The position numbers were made by a program, and so were the translations under genes. This document shows, in pieces, positions 22,740 to 34,893 of a stretch of DNA of 64,000 bases (the first letter of the stretch is position 1; every line of letters begins with the position of its first letter). A model generated the notes under the pieces. It did not search any database and was not told the origin of the DNA. It saw only the letters and a program-made list of their open reading frames with translations. The stretch lies in assembly GCA_019095985.1 (NCBI GenBank), contig CM032664.1, positions 58,210,218 to 58,274,217 of the forward strand. The letters are read 5' to 3'. The DNA comes from Streblospio benedicti (taxonomy: Eukaryota; Annelida; Polychaeta; Spionida; Spionidae).

Positions 22740-22985
22740 TAAGAAATATATTTATTGCGTGGCTTCAACAAAGAACGTTAAAGCATTTTTTATTTTTTGT
22801 ATTTTGTATATATCATTGCATGTAAGAAATAGGCTTGCGTCGCTTCAACAGAACCATTTATTGATGAACCGATTTTGTTCAAACTTACTACAACTATGAA
22901 TTTGCTGGGGCCCATAGCCACACCAAAGTGATGTGATTTTGGGAACTTAGCCAATTAAAGTGTTCTTTCCACAAGGTCATTAATG
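22740..22985. repeat. Dispersed repeat family C, copy 2
   Basis: AACCGATTTTGTTCAAACTT, an ACAACTATGAATTT stretch, CACCAAAGTGATGTGATTTT and AGCCAATTAAAGTGTTCTTT follow the same order as in 14560-14830. Confidence 0.6.
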
Positions 22986-23088
22986 GTTTATTTTCGACAT
23001 TTTTACTATAATTGAATGCATTTTAGCCAGAGTTTGCAAATCAATATTACATGGAGCAGGGTAGCTGAGTACGTAATTGTGTACTTTT

Positions 23089-23236
23089 CATAGGCAGGTC
23101 CAGGTTTTGGGAAAAGGGGTGGGGGGCGCTAAGGAAGGGAGGGGGTCGCACGCCATAAAGGTGGCGCCCATGAAAGCCCTATGAAAAGGCATTTTTTTTC
23201 CATTTGCGCCGCCTGTGCCCCCTGGATCTGCCTATG
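23089..23236 (+). mobile_element. MITE of the CATAGGCAGATCC family, 5-bp target duplication
   Basis: Termini CATAGGCAGGTCCAGG and CCTGGATCTGCCTATG, flanked by CTTTT at 23084-23088 and 23237-23241. The length is 148 bp. Confidence 0.9.
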
Positions 23237-23382
23237 CTTTTATTCAAGAATTCCATAACATTTTAGTTACCTTTTAACAGTTCAACTTGATTAACAGTAA
23301 AACTTAAAAAAACAACTAAATATTGGAATTGAAATACCAACAGGTTCGTACAAAATAGAAATACATGGGTATATTACATCAC

Positions 23383-23615
23383 AAGTGCTCAGAGAGCACA
23401 GCATCACCATATTAATGAAGCCTCGTGGGCAATAGATATTTACTACAGCCATGTTTAGAAAACACCTGCAATCCAATGCCATGAACATATATTTAGGATG
23501 AATCACACATCAAATATGGTTCGTTCTGCTTTAATGCTTTGATTGCAACGCAACCATCTTTATTGCCCACAAGCCAATGATGTTTTTAGGGACGCTGTGC
23601 TCTCTGAACATTTTT
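23383..23615. mobile_element. MITE with AGTGCTCAGAGAGCACAGC-type ends
   Basis: GTGCTCAGAGAGCACAGCAT on the left and GACGCTGTGCTCTCTGAACA on the right form inverted ends. The interior contains CCTGCAATCCAATGCCATGA and TGCCCAC blocks that reappear, in opposite orientation, in the copy at 30111-30332. Confidence 0.7.
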
Positions 23616-24169
23616 GATCTTATGTAAAGAAGCAATTTATTTTTTACCGAGTTTACATTCACACCAGTTCATTGGCATCATTGTCACACTATAATCCCTT
23701 TCTCAACTCCCTGGAGAGCATACGTCTGTAATTGGCCAATGCATAGTATAACATTTTAACTGGTACTTGTACCATACATTATAGTACGTACACACTCCAC
23801 GATGCTGCACAGAATTGCAAAAGAAGCAACCGGACAGACGAAATTCCGTGACCATTTCATTTGATTTCTGGCTCCATATATCAAACGAGCAATCGTTTAA
23901 TTAAGAAACGACAGTGCACTTTATATCGAGCTAATTTAGAGTGTGTCCTGCAACTCTGTCATCCGGGTTAATATATACACAATACTGCTGCACATAGAAA
24001 ATTGTGGACATTACTGTGATAATTATCCATCATCGACAGCTGTGCCATACTACGTGTATATAATCAGTAACCATTTCAAGAGCTAATTTGACCTTCATTT
24101 TGGGCCACGCCCTCCACTCCGGACACTTAAAGCAAGCAGATGCTCTTCAAAGTAGGTATTAATCCCACC

Positions 24170-24229
24170 TTTTTGGACGACCCTCCCCCCCCCCCCACCC
24201 CGGTATCATTATTTATGATCGTTCCCTTA
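24170..24229. mobile_element. Right end of a Harbinger-type MITE
   Basis: TTGGACGACC, a C tract, CCGGTATCATTATTTATGAT and CGTTCCC followed by TTA match the right end of 51876-52212. The left half is missing. Confidence 0.7.
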
Positions 24230-25738
24230 GTTTATAACCTGTCCTTTCTCTCCTCGTCAATTGCTCACGTAATTAATATGATAAAAGAAACACTTCCATA
24301 TAAGTAATGCTTCAATGTAGTCCAAATATACGTACTGCATGCTATAAACAGAACAGGTTAACGTTTTGGGAACCGATGTCCTCTTCAGAAAGCCAAATGA
24401 ATCCCATTCATTATATCTATTGGACTTCTCTCTTTTATTTGGGCAAATACAAGAAATACACCAGTTGGTAAATGCGTTATGCGTGTACGCCTCGTTCTGG
24501 AGTAGTAAAAGGAGAGTGAACCATATAATCTGCACTATATTTTAGTATTCTCGAGGTTATAATACCAACAGTATGGATGAAAACTGTCTCAGACACCAAT
24601 GAATTATGCGAGGGGTTGAATATGCATTCGAATCATACGATTACCAGCTGTCTGGTATATAATCACGGTTATAATGATGCGCTCAGAATAATAATGTGTA
24701 ATATACGCATATATCAAAACTATGAGTGGTAAATTAATGTTGAAGAAAAAATTCATTTCACCTGTAACCGAAATAGCAATTGTTCCTCGTCAGATGATAT
24801 ACCAAGTCGGCCGTATTCCGGTTTATTATCCATCTGCTATCCATGAGAGCATCACAAAACTAACAGCTGGCATGTTTCACATCAAATATCACTTTGAACT
24901 TACGGTAGTAACTATTCTAAATGTCATATCAGTCCAACTCCAAAACAAGTTACTATATATATAACCCATCACTGAAGAGAACAACCACACTCTGCAATTG
25001 TTAGTGAAGCACAAAAGTTTACAACATTATAAACATTCGTTTAAACCACACTGTGTATTATAAACATCATTATCACGACTAAGCATATCTCTACTCTGTT
25101 CGGACGCATCTCTCTCAAGACGCTTTCGTCTGCACAACCCTCATGCAAATCATGAAGCCGGGCATAATCACTCCATGGTCAGGTGGTGAGTCTAGTGCAC
25201 CAAGTGAAAGACTTGTAGTGCGTGCGCAAATATTCTATGCAGTTAGCACAATTACGATTCTTGCAGACGGCATTGACGCGTGTCACTAACAAGTGGCGAT
25301 AATACAAGGTTTATGTGCGCCATTGTCAGCCATTACCATACATATGCAGGTGATTGTCACGGGATCACTGTGTTTAGCATTGACGTATGTCGTTTGTAAA
25401 AAACTTTTAAGGCAGTTTTTGTTTGACTCAAGATCATTGCAGGGAACAGCGGTAACGTACGGTGGTTGCGGGAGGGTTAGGGGTGAAGGTATGTGGCTTA
25501 AGTTCAATAAAACCATCACGCACGTAGATATGGCCATGAATAATGATGTATGGGAAGCAGTATGTCTTCAAAAGATAACAGATTCTATTGATCTCAAGGT
25601 TTGGTGATACCCCCATTGCACTGCTGAGCGAGCAAGGCAGATTTGCGCAAATTACGGACGGATTGGTGCGTCGATAGCACGCAAATCATCCGAGAAGTGA
25701 CCTACATTCCATGAGGGGGTCATATAGCAAAAATATGA
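24230..25738. other. Intergenic, no gene seen
   Basis: No exon signals or transposon ends that I can support. Confidence 0.45.
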
Positions 25739-25985
25739 TTGGCTATTTGCTCTAAATCTTGAGTGTGAATTGTGAATTGCCTGTATTTAAGTGCGTGAAA
25801 TGTTATGGAATCTATTATTGGTGACTGGTGATCTGCTCATTACAAACACCGATGTTTGGTGATTTGCCCTAAATCTTGGGCGTGAATTGTGAATTGCCTG
25901 TATTTATGTGTGTGAAATGCGATGCAACCTATTCAATTACAATTCCTGGGATTGGTGAAAGACAATGGAATGTATTGGTGACTGG
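25739..25985 (+). repeat. Two-copy tandem repeat of roughly 120 bp
   Basis: CTCTAAATCTTGAGTGTGAA, then TTGTGAATTGCCTGTATTTA, at 25750 recurs as CCCTAAATCTTGGGCGTGAA with the same continuation at 25868. Both are followed by GTGTGAAATG-like sequence and then ATTGGTGACTGG. Confidence 0.7.
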
Positions 25986-26338
25986 TAATTTAGAAAAGAA
26001 ATGTGGGTTGATGGATTTTCATCGAGGTTATATACCCCCCTCTTCCATTGGGGTGGGGTGGCACTCACCTCAAACTCATCTAAAACTTGCCCGAGGCGGG
26101 AGCGACACAACTGGAGACGAGAGGGCATGCGATTAGGAACAAGTGCTCAAAAAACCGACAGAGCTCCCTGGCGAACATGACCTTAACCCGCTAGTGGGAG
26201 ATTCGTCCCTAAATCGGCAGATTCGATCGTAGCTCATGATGTGAAATCGGCAGATTGAGAGGCAATCGTCCACGATGGTTTTAAGTCGACGCCACAATCA
26301 GGACTCTCGTGTCTAATCGGCCGACATCAGGTGCGCCC

Positions 26339-26410
26339 ACTCTGAGTATCAGATGTCATATGACCTCTGAAGCATAATTATTGCTCATTAGAAATGAATA
26401 AGGGCTTCCG
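26339..26410 (+). mobile_element. Left-end fragment of the hAT MITE family
   Basis: ACTCTGAGTATCAGATGTCA, then CTCTGAAGCAT, matches the left end of 2035-2295. The right end is absent. Confidence 0.65.
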
Positions 26411-26524
26411 TTTAAGGCTTGAGTTTTAAACTTTATAACTTCACATTATTGAAATGTGTTGACACAATCCTATATCACTTAAAAATTTAAATATTTCCAA
26501 CAATATTTCATACTTAAATTCTGC

Positions 26525-26802
26525 AGTAAGTTAATCAGGAAGTTGGTTTTGATTGGCTGGGTTAAAATTGGTTTGCATTGTGGACCATTTTTATTTGTTT
26601 TTTATTTGATTTGTTATTATTGTGATATGGCATAGCAAACTATATGAGCAGCATATCAGTAGATGATTTACAGGCCTATCAGTCACCTTTACAAATACCA
26701 AACAAAGTCTGACATAGTTTTTATGGTAATGCAAACTTTACAGGCTAATCAAAGCTAGCCTTAATCCAGCCAATCACAAACAACTTCCTGATTAACTTCC
26801 CG
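26525..26802. mobile_element. MITE with about 38-bp inverted repeats
   Basis: AAGTTAATCAGGAAGTTGGT, then TTTGATTGGCTGG, is mirrored by CCAGCCAATCACAAACAACT, then TCCTGATTAACTT. About 278 bp in all, with no coding potential. The target duplication is not clear. Confidence 0.75.
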
Positions 26803-27215
26803 ACCAATTAATTCTTATAGTGCAATAGAATCTATATTGAAAAACAGCGCTCTTCTCAAGATGAGTTTCCATGTACCTAACATACATCCGCTGATAGACT
26901 TGAAAATGTTTAAACATGAAGGGCGTAGTCGAAATTATTGTCAATAAAAAAAAAGCACGCTGGTTCTTATAAATCGTAAATTTACCAAGATATCAAAGAT
27001 TCTGTACTGATAACTCTATCCTCCTGATTAGGTTACTTTTGTACTGATAGAATGCTATCAATATCATCGAGTAACAGTCTTTACTGTGCTTCGAGCAAAT
27101 ATACATGTACAATTCTATATCATCAATAGTCTGATGCAATATCAGGTTCATTGTACAGGTAGCACCGTCACGTACACATACCTAGGCGCAGGCGATATCT
27201 TTCCTTTGAGGTATA

Positions 27216-27482
27216 CAATAGAACCTCTCTATTAGGACCACCTTTGGCAACGATGTCAGGTGGTCTCTATACAGAGATTCATTTTGGTAGATGCAGTTGC
27301 CAGAGCCTCGACAATACGGTAGCAGGTCGTCACACGTACATTTTAGTGACATGGCGATCTGCTAAAGAATGTCGAGACTCTGGCGACCGCATCTAGCTTT
27401 ATGAAGGTTTGGGACCTTGAAAAGTGGGCTTTTTTTAGAGGTGGTCTCAATAGAGCGATGATCTTAATTAAGGGTTCTACAG
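27216..27482 (+). mobile_element. pogo-like MITE interrupted by a second MITE
   Basis: It starts TA|CAATAGAACCTCTCTATT and ends AGGGTTCTACAG|TA. Removing 27291-27393 and one TAG restores the family interior (TTTGGTAG joined to CTTTATGAAGGTTTGGGACC). Confidence 0.85.
27291..27393. mobile_element. Nested 103-bp MITE, TAG target duplication
   Basis: ATGCAGTTGCCAGAGCCTCG and CGAGACTCTGGCGACCGCAT are imperfect inverted arms. TAG lies on both sides (27288-27290 and 27394-27396). The intact pogo-like copies elsewhere act as the empty site. Confidence 0.8.
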
Positions 27483-27755
27483 TAATTATAATTATGTATA
27501 TGTGTTCATGTCTTGCGCAGTGTTGTTGCCTATTTGCGTGGGTTCAAAACCGAATCGCATGATTTGCATTGTTCCCATTATATCTTACCCTTGTGTGATC
27601 TCTCAGCGACCCATTCACGGCCTGAACACCCTTGCTGCTAACGTGATTACCACTATAGCTTGTCACGTGAACCTGGTCAGGAGTTACAGACGACTATCTG
27701 CCATACAGCATGGTATGGTGGATGAAAGAAAAGATTCCAACAAATGTGCTGTTCT

Positions 27756-27894
27756 CATAGGCAGATCCAGGGGGGGGGGGGCATTTCCCACCAAAATACT
27801 TCATTTTCATAGGATTTTTCATGAAATTCCATACGTGCGCCCCCCGCTTTCCCTAAATGCGTCCCCCTTTCCCAAAAACCTGGATCTGCCTATG
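27756..27894 (+). mobile_element. MITE of the CATAGGCAGATCC family, 5-bp target duplication
   Basis: CATAGGCAGATCCAGG and CCTGGATCTGCCTATG ends, flanked by GTTCT at 27751-27755 and 27895-27899. Poly-G left and C-rich right halves, 139 bp. Confidence 0.9.
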
Positions 27895-27899
27895 GTTCT

Positions 27900-28858
27900 A
27901 ATATCATAACAGACAGCTTTAAATCCTTTTTTACTCACCTCTATGTACGGAGGAAATGCACGTGGAAGTGGATTTGGAATATTAGTGGCACAGTCTGTTG
28001 GTATGACATGATGGTAGACTTCAGCTAGGCCTACTTGATTTCATATGCAGAATCTTTACTAGGATCTATAGGCAAGCAACGGCAAAATGGCCCAATGTGT
28101 GAAAAAGGTCATTCTGTGCGGAAATAGCACAAAATAGAGCTTTTTTGTAGATATATCATGATGTGTGTAATGAACAAGTGCAGAAAAAATACAGTTGAGG
28201 TCTCAGGTTTCTGGACCATAGAAACAGGCTAAATGTGCCGAAAAGTTACTCTCGACTATGTCAGATCATCGGTATAATACGCAGTATGTAGAAATTATAA
28301 CATACAGTGTAAAAGAGATTCCCGTAAACTGACGATTATGTCAGATTTACTGTATTGTTGATTAAATTTCAAGGTGTATATTTGTAGCAATAATGGCCCA
28401 CTATTTGCTGGGGAAAAGAACCCGTTTAATAATGTTCTGAGTAATATAAGAAAAAACTAAGAGGGCACCACCTTTAGTCATCTTACATATCATTTCCTTC
28501 TCCATATGACTCAAGGCTATCACACAACACCAATTATAACAGTACAAGCACCAAACTGCAAAATGAAAACTCAGACCTTGTTATTTCAAATGTTTTGCAC
28601 TTCATGCATTGGAAAATCTCATTGGCTTATTTCTAACTTCACTATCGTTATACCCATGTACATTTGGGTTCAAATGAAAATAACATCCTTCGTGCATAGA
28701 GTGTAATTATGATTCTGCCATCGGGTCTCACGCTTTCATCAGTCACTTGCCCTCTCTCGCCACGTCCAAACACAGGCCCGCTTTATGAGACTGATGGTGA
28801 CAAGGGCCACTCGGCTGCTAGGATGCAAATATAGTGCAGTGACCAGCAGCACAAATAC
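27900..28858. other. Intergenic, no gene seen
   Basis: AT-rich with no supported feature. Confidence 0.45.
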
Positions 28859-29705
28859 GGGAGCGAGCAGAATTAATTGCACAGGGGGGGGGGGCGGTCA
28901 TTTGGTCACTCTGAATATCAGATGTCCTGAGTAGACCTATGGCACATAAATATTCTCATTCAAAATTCTGACCAATCACAGGCTGCTAATCTATGTTCAT
29001 CTCAAGATGTGAATGAATATGAATGAGGTCAAGTGTTCAATCCCAGACGAGTATCAGATGGGTGTGGCGGGTTCAACCAATCAGGTTGCAGTATTTAAAC
29101 AGGTCACATAAGGTGATAAATTATGTTAATTCACTCTCAGGTGAAACATTTCAGAGGTCAATTTGCTTGACATCTGATACTCAGAGTGCATTGGCGTGAT
29201 ACGCATTTAGAGGTGTGCCAATTACATATAGAAGAAGCATATGGGGGGGGCCTCAATTTTCTTAGGTCACAGAAGGTAGGGTGCTCAATTTCGATTCAAA
29301 GTGAGAGGGAGGGCACTCAATTCTTAAACTGAAAAGGTAATATTTTACGCACTTTTTGATACATTCCTGCAAAATGCATGGTTTTGGATTTAACTGTATT
29401 GAAATGTCAACAAATCAAATAGATTGCTAAATATCTATTCATTGACCATTTTCAGTTAATGATTCATTGCAATACAATTTAACAGTTTTCAGGGAATCTG
29501 TCCAATATCAAACTTTATAATAGGAAAGTATATCATTGTTCATATTTATCCGGTTGGTGGGGGGGGGGGGGCTCAGTTTTTTAATGTTCATATGAGGAGG
29601 CATTCAATTTCAACATAGAGAGTAAGGGAGGGCTTTCATTTTTTTATCCCGTCAATACCAAATAACCGCCCCCCCCCGCCCCTACAATTTATCATGCTCG
29701 CTCCC
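28859..29705. mobile_element. Harbinger-type MITE carrying a nested hAT MITE
   Basis: The outer ends GGGAGCGAGCAG and CATGCTCGCTCCC are inverted. Further in, GGGGGGCGGTCATTTGGT pairs with ACCAAATAACCGCCCCCC. The left arm is broken just after TTTGGT by the hAT MITE at 28907-29188. The right flank is TAA and the left is TAC, so the 3-bp duplication is imperfect. Confidence 0.65.
28907..29188 (+). mobile_element. hAT MITE (family of 2035-2295), nested
   Basis: CACTCTGAATATCAGATGTC and GACATCTGATACTCAGAGTG ends. The flanks CATTTGGT and CATTGGCG are similar but not identical, so the 8-bp duplication has decayed. Confidence 0.8.
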
Positions 29706-30110
29706 TAAGGAAGTATGTCTCTGAGGTGGCAAACACCGCAATCTTCTGGCCACACGGAATGGGTTAATTGTGGCTTCGCATTTCCCGGCAGGATGCGTAT
29801 GTTTTCTTTGCTGACAGATTAATTGGATGCGACAGCAAGCTGTTGCTTTTCCCGTGCGAATGGAGCACTAGATTTCTATGGTTGGGGGACTGAGAATGAC
29901 GTTTGAGACAAATAGCAACATATACAGGGATTTCTAAATTTGCTTACCCTGCAAATGTGTGCAGTTGACACCGTTTTGAAAATAGCAACGTTCTATATTA
30001 TCTATATAAACGATTAGCGTGTGCATATGTTCTAACATCTATCGAATGTTGTGTAAGCCGATTTCTATGTAGAGTAAAAATCAAATGAATTGAAATAGAA
30101 CTAGATCAAA
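29706..30110. other. Intergenic, nothing recognised
   Basis: No exon or repeat ends that I can support. Confidence 0.45.
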
Positions 30111-30332
30111 AAAGTGCCCCAGGGAGCACAGCATCGCTAGAACAGCGCTGTACTAATGGGCAGAAAAAGTCTTATTTGATGTCACGATGTGTGATTCACA
30201 CTGCATCTATGTTCTTGGCATGGGATTGCAGGTCCTTTCTAAACATGGCTAAAGTGAATATGCATTGCCCATGAGTCAACAATAATATGGCGACGCTGTG
30301 CTCTTGGAGCACTTTTAATCCAATATTACCAT
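30111..30332. mobile_element. MITE, second copy of the family at 23383-23615
   Basis: AGTGCCCCAGGGAGCACAGC on the left and GACGCTGTGCTCTTGGAGCA on the right are inverted. The interior has GCATGGGATTGCAGG, the reverse of the CCTGCAATCCAATGCC block in the other copy, so the interiors are oppositely arranged. Confidence 0.7.
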
Positions 30333-30559
30333 CTGATGGTCATGTTTTAAACAGGATCGAAACTAAAGTGGGAAAATGATATGAAACATAGATAAAATGG
30401 CTCCTTGGAAGGTAAACTTTAATTGGTAGGGTGCAAAAAATCGACATAGTTGATGTTCAGTAGCCATCTAAGCATTGTACCAAGTTTGAATGTTTTCTTA
30501 AAAAGCACTGCCAAAGCTATCGCAGAAAATGTTGAGAATGTACCAAAATGGCGCTGTGG

Positions 30560-30735
30560 AAAGCACGCTTTAATTGACAAAGTGCCCAAAATCACGTTGG
30601 TGTCGCTTCATTCCACATAGTTGTGTAAAGTTTGAACGAAATCGGCTCATCGCTAAGCGCTATCTTCTAGCTTGTCCAGAGACATACACGGATACAAACG
30701 AAGCAAACACAACGCTTTGTCTTCATCTGAAGCGA
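30560..30735. repeat. Dispersed repeat family C, copy 3 (reverse)
   Basis: CCAAAATCACGTTGGTGTCG, AGTTGTGTAAAGTTTGAACG and AAATCGGCTCATCGC are the reverse complement of the landmarks at 14560-14830. Confidence 0.65.
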
Positions 30736-33232
30736 CACAAAAATGAAATTGAAATAGAAAATTAAATGAAACAACATTAGATAAATAAAATGAAATGTGC
30801 CAACGTGCCGGACAATCCTCGACCAAAACCATCTCAGGTTACCATTTTACTCAATTATATCCTGTTGCAGCAAATGTGCAAGAATTCATGCTGTATAAGA
30901 ACAGAAAGATAAAAATACGATAGGTTTTTTCACGCCGCGAATATTACCTCGATTAAATATCACGTGTCTGCGTGTAAAATCGTGCACCGACAGTGTTATC
31001 CAATGTTAAAAACAAGCTCTGTTATTGTTATTGTCGAGCACTCTTTTCTACATTAAAATCATATTCCTTGGCACCATGAATGTCACACTAATGCACTGAC
31101 AACGTCATCGCTCTTATTGTATCCACATCGTGATGGCGCCTAATTGATAGAGATGGCAAACAATGCAAAAACACAACGTTCTCTTAATCCAGGAAGTTTT
31201 TTTCAATTGAATATTGATAGTACTTGGTCACCAGATTAAATGAAAGCACCCTTTCGGTTATGTTAGTTTTTTTTTAATTTCCAATTAAACCTTAATAGAA
31301 ACTGATTAATTAGATGTTCTGTTGACAAATCCTCACTGTGCATGCTTCTAGTTGATGTCACTGGAGCCAACACATTAATCACCCTCTTCCTTATCATGCA
31401 TATTAATCAGAGATCCGCGCCTCACAGTGTACATACTGGGGTTGCTTTCTATGGCCCATGAAACCAAATTATAGGAACATATTATCTGACAGTTTAGGGG
31501 TTGTGTTACACTGCAAATGATTTGGAATCAAGATCATTTCACGTTAAATTGAGTGACAAAAATGCATAAAATTGCAAAAGGAGACTCAGTTCTGAGATAT
31601 TTTTGTTTTGTTGAACGCATTAATACAGCTTCAACCAGAGGCAATCATTTGTAATGATTAATATTTGATTATGCACACATGCTGTGTAAGATCTAGTGCC
31701 AATGTCCGATATCTTTCTTGCGCGAAAACTATTTCAGGAAGATAGAAAATAATTATTATATAAACCTATCACATTATTACATTGAAACTTATGTATAGCT
31801 GGACAAAATCGCAAAATTGTTATCATAAGGGGTAATTCAATCAAGAGACCAGACATTGCATTTTGCTTATTAATAGGTGACCCTTCTCGACTCTGATAAC
31901 AATAAGGTATTTTTCTTGGTAAAGAGAGTACATGAATTGATGTGGATTCTTTTGAGTACACTTAAAAAACAAAAGGACACTATGTACAACGTGTATCCTA
32001 GCTAAAAAGGCTCTATTTGTTGCGATGAATCTACATTCGTGGAATAGTGAATAGAGTTGTTTATCATGTAAGTGTTTTTCACGAAACTAAATTACTTAGC
32101 ACGTTCAGGTGCATATGATGCTCTTTTCCGCACATTGACATGCACAACAATTCCACCCAAAAAATGAAAGAAAAAGAACACATTTGTTATCACTGCGATT
32201 TGCAGATCTTTTGAAGAGTATGCTTTTATTGCGTTACCCAAAATAGGACAAATGACAACAATCTTACAGCTTGTTATTTTCTATCATTTTGTGGCATAAG
32301 TACGTTTTCTCTATTTCAGAGGGAGCTAGCATTAAAATCTAGAAATCCATTAGATTAGTAATGATTAGTATAATAATCATAGACGTTTACATATCTAAAA
32401 CAACACAATTTTAATCAGGATACATGTTTGAAATAACTGACAGGTGGTACATTCAGTCGGTAGAACCTGGGGGTTGGGTGCGTGGACAGCAAGGTGCGTA
32501 TTGCTCAACTCAATGTACATGGTGTCCACACACACGCGCGCACGTACAGTACACACGCACACGCACACGCACACCTACCTGTAACTGTAGTAGGAATAGC
32601 TCGTCTTCGGATAAAACACGAGTCTGTTCATATTCCAAATTAGCATCCATTCCCAAGAGACGATTGTCATTGTGGATTATCAAATTCGCACTACAACTCC
32701 ATGACAGTAGCTGGCATGTATTTGTATATTTTTATTGCATAATACTTATACACTGTTTTTTATGTGTTGATTTTTGTGTTTGTTCATGCAAAAACCTCAC
32801 CACGTTTAGTATATCACACTAGAACATACAGATGGTTGACCGAAACAAAATAGGGTTGCACTGTGCAATGAAATTACCGTAATCGAACTAGTGAGTTACA
32901 CTGTATACGACTAACGTAACTAACAAATAGTGCTTTGCAGAAATACAGTATCCTCATGTACTGCCTCACATTCATGAGGCTACCAACTGTCATACAAGTG
33001 TGAAACCTGATCACTGGTAACACGAGTAGCAGTAATACACTGTTTGTGAGTCTTCCCAAATGTGCACACGCACAGGTCGACATAATAGGTCCTTGGTCAC
33101 TAACTCGCCGCCGCCGCCGCACAGTCTAAGCTTACATTCTAAGGTGAGTAAGAATAGGTAAACACGCGAGGCCACGTGGTTGAGGCTACTGACGTGACTG
33201 TCCAAATCGAGGGTAAGAGAACGTGTTCTCAC
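30736..33232. other. Intergenic, no gene seen
   Basis: Includes a short CA/CG-rich microsatellite at about 32528-32575. No exon with credible splice sites was recognised. Confidence 0.45.
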
Positions 33233-33236
33233 TTAA

Positions 33237-33851
33237 CCCTAATCAGTACATTAGGGGTGCGTTTGGACGCCAAGGGTATACTTTTTGTGATATATCTTTA
33301 TCCGCTTGGTATTTTTTCTTTTCTTTTTCAGTAGTTGTCACCCAATATCTTGTCTCTATCAGTACCGAAGATTATTTGATTTATTTAGATATTAGGACGT
33401 ACATAAAAGATATTTGCTTGGGATCCGCATGGACCCCCCACCCGTTGAGAACAGAAAATGCAGGGTGCACTGCGATTTTTTTTTTAAAAAAAAAGGCCTT
33501 TAATGAAGTTGTCAGCTCATATCTTCCCATTATCAAGAATGAAAATTATTTTCTTTGGTTATACATAAGGACCAATACAAAAGCAATTTTATTGGGGTCC
33601 GCATGGACCCAAGACACGATGGGTACATTGAACACAGAGTTGTTCGATAATTTGACCTATTAAAATATGTATATAATAACAAAGCATAACTCTTTATTTG
33701 TTATTTCTATCTGACACAGTCATAATTAACATATGAAAGTATTTGTATCACAGAAAGATCATGCATTGAAGAAAATCACATCAAATGATTGGGGTCCACA
33801 TGGACCCCTATTGTTCTGATTAAGGTGTTTTGGTGAATGTACTGATGAGGG
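33237..33851. mobile_element. piggyBac-like MITE, second copy
   Basis: Termini CCCTAATCAGTACATTAGGG and TGTACTGATGAGGG, with TTAA at 33233-33236 and 33852-33855. It is closely similar to 15163-15764 along its whole length, including the GGGGTCCGCATGGACCC and GGGGTCCACATGGACCCC palindromes. Confidence 0.88.
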
Positions 33852-34045
33852 TTAAAGACACCCCACTGCATTTGTGTGCTCCGCTCAAATCATTTTGAAT
33901 CTCTGTGGTAATCTTTTGAACACAAAGATATATATATATATATAGTGTGTGGTAAATTACATACTCCAATCCCATAAGGGTTGTATGAACTGGTTATCGG
34001 GAAAATGGACTGAGTATTTCTTGTACGTGGTTAAATCTAAACAGT

Positions 34046-34445
34046 GTCACCTTTCATCATCTTTGCACAACCCCCCTCCTGGTAAGTGACATCATCTTTG
34101 CCTCATCCACCCCACCCCCACCCCCCCCCCACCCCGCTGCGACATGGGTTTCGGGAAGATATATAAAATTGATTTAACTGTGTTGTTATATAAATACATT
34201 TGAATATATAAAATCTATAATTTGAAACATAATTTTACTGATTTATAGGACATATTTGTAAACATGGCAATGTGATTTCAGCTGGTAGATATATCACAAC
34301 TCACATAACATGTCAGAAAGTAAGTTCAAATACTGTTTAATAACTGCAACGTTTTTTTCTTCAAAGGTGACATCACCCAGGTGCTAGACCCCCCCCCAAA
34401 CTACGTCCCCACCCCCGTAAACCCCAATCATTTGTGAACTATCCC
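34046..34445 (+). repeat. Repeat with poly-C tracts, upstream of and joined to a LINE fragment
   Basis: From TGTCACCTTTCATCATCTTT to TTTGTGAACTATCCC it matches 43709-44283, and parts match 48530-48872. The ends recall a MITE (TGACRTCAY motifs, C tracts, ...ATCCC). Two of the copies share the same downstream LINE sequence, so the composite moved or was duplicated as a unit. Confidence 0.6.
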
Positions 34446-34793
34446 TAATGACTATACAAATTTGAGTGATAGCATTACAACAAAACTCAAGAGGCTGATA
34501 TTGCAGCATAGAAGATCACTGCATATCTCACTATGTTTTATAAGATAAAAATAACCTTAAATTAATAAAAAATAACCTTGTCAATATTCCCTTACCATCC
34601 ATTGTACAATTGTCATACAGATCTGATGTAAGATACAATAGGGTTACAATTCTCCACTCTGAAGCATACAAATATAGTTTCTTTTGTAGTACCATCCGCA
34701 TATAGAATATGCTTTCTATGGAAATATCAAATGCAGACTCTATTGAGGCCTGTAAAGCTAAGTCATTAATATGGATGACCCCCTTCACATTGG
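34446..34793 (+). mobile_element. LINE ORF2 C-terminal fragment, cut by an assembly gap
   Basis: Near 34680-34770 the plus strand encodes YSFFCSTIRIWNMLSMEISN then ADSIEACKAKSL, the usual C-terminal WNxLP-type motif of non-LTR ORF2 proteins. A closely similar copy with WNMLPMEISNADSIEAF is at 44520-44610. The sequence runs into the gap at 34794. Confidence 0.75.
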
Positions 34794-34893
34794 NNNNNNN
34801 NNNNNNNNNNNNNNNNNNNNNNNNNNNNNNNNNNNNNNNNNNNNNNNNNNNNNNNNNNNNNNNNNNNNNNNNNNNNNNNNNNNNNNNNNNNNN
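34794..34893. other. Assembly gap of 100 N
   Basis: Exactly 100 N, immediately before the first recognised plus-strand exon of the TSP1 locus, so exons may be missing or misordered here. Confidence 0.99.

Noticed and set aside
27747-27909. End of a 135-codon plus-strand frame at 27502-27909
   Set aside because: Its C-terminal third is the MITE at 27756-27894 and the rest has no recognisable similarity.
33223-33663. 146-codon plus-strand frame, and the related 93-codon frame at 15293-15574
   Set aside because: Both sit inside the piggyBac-like MITEs, share only the MITE sequence, and contain nothing resembling a transposase.
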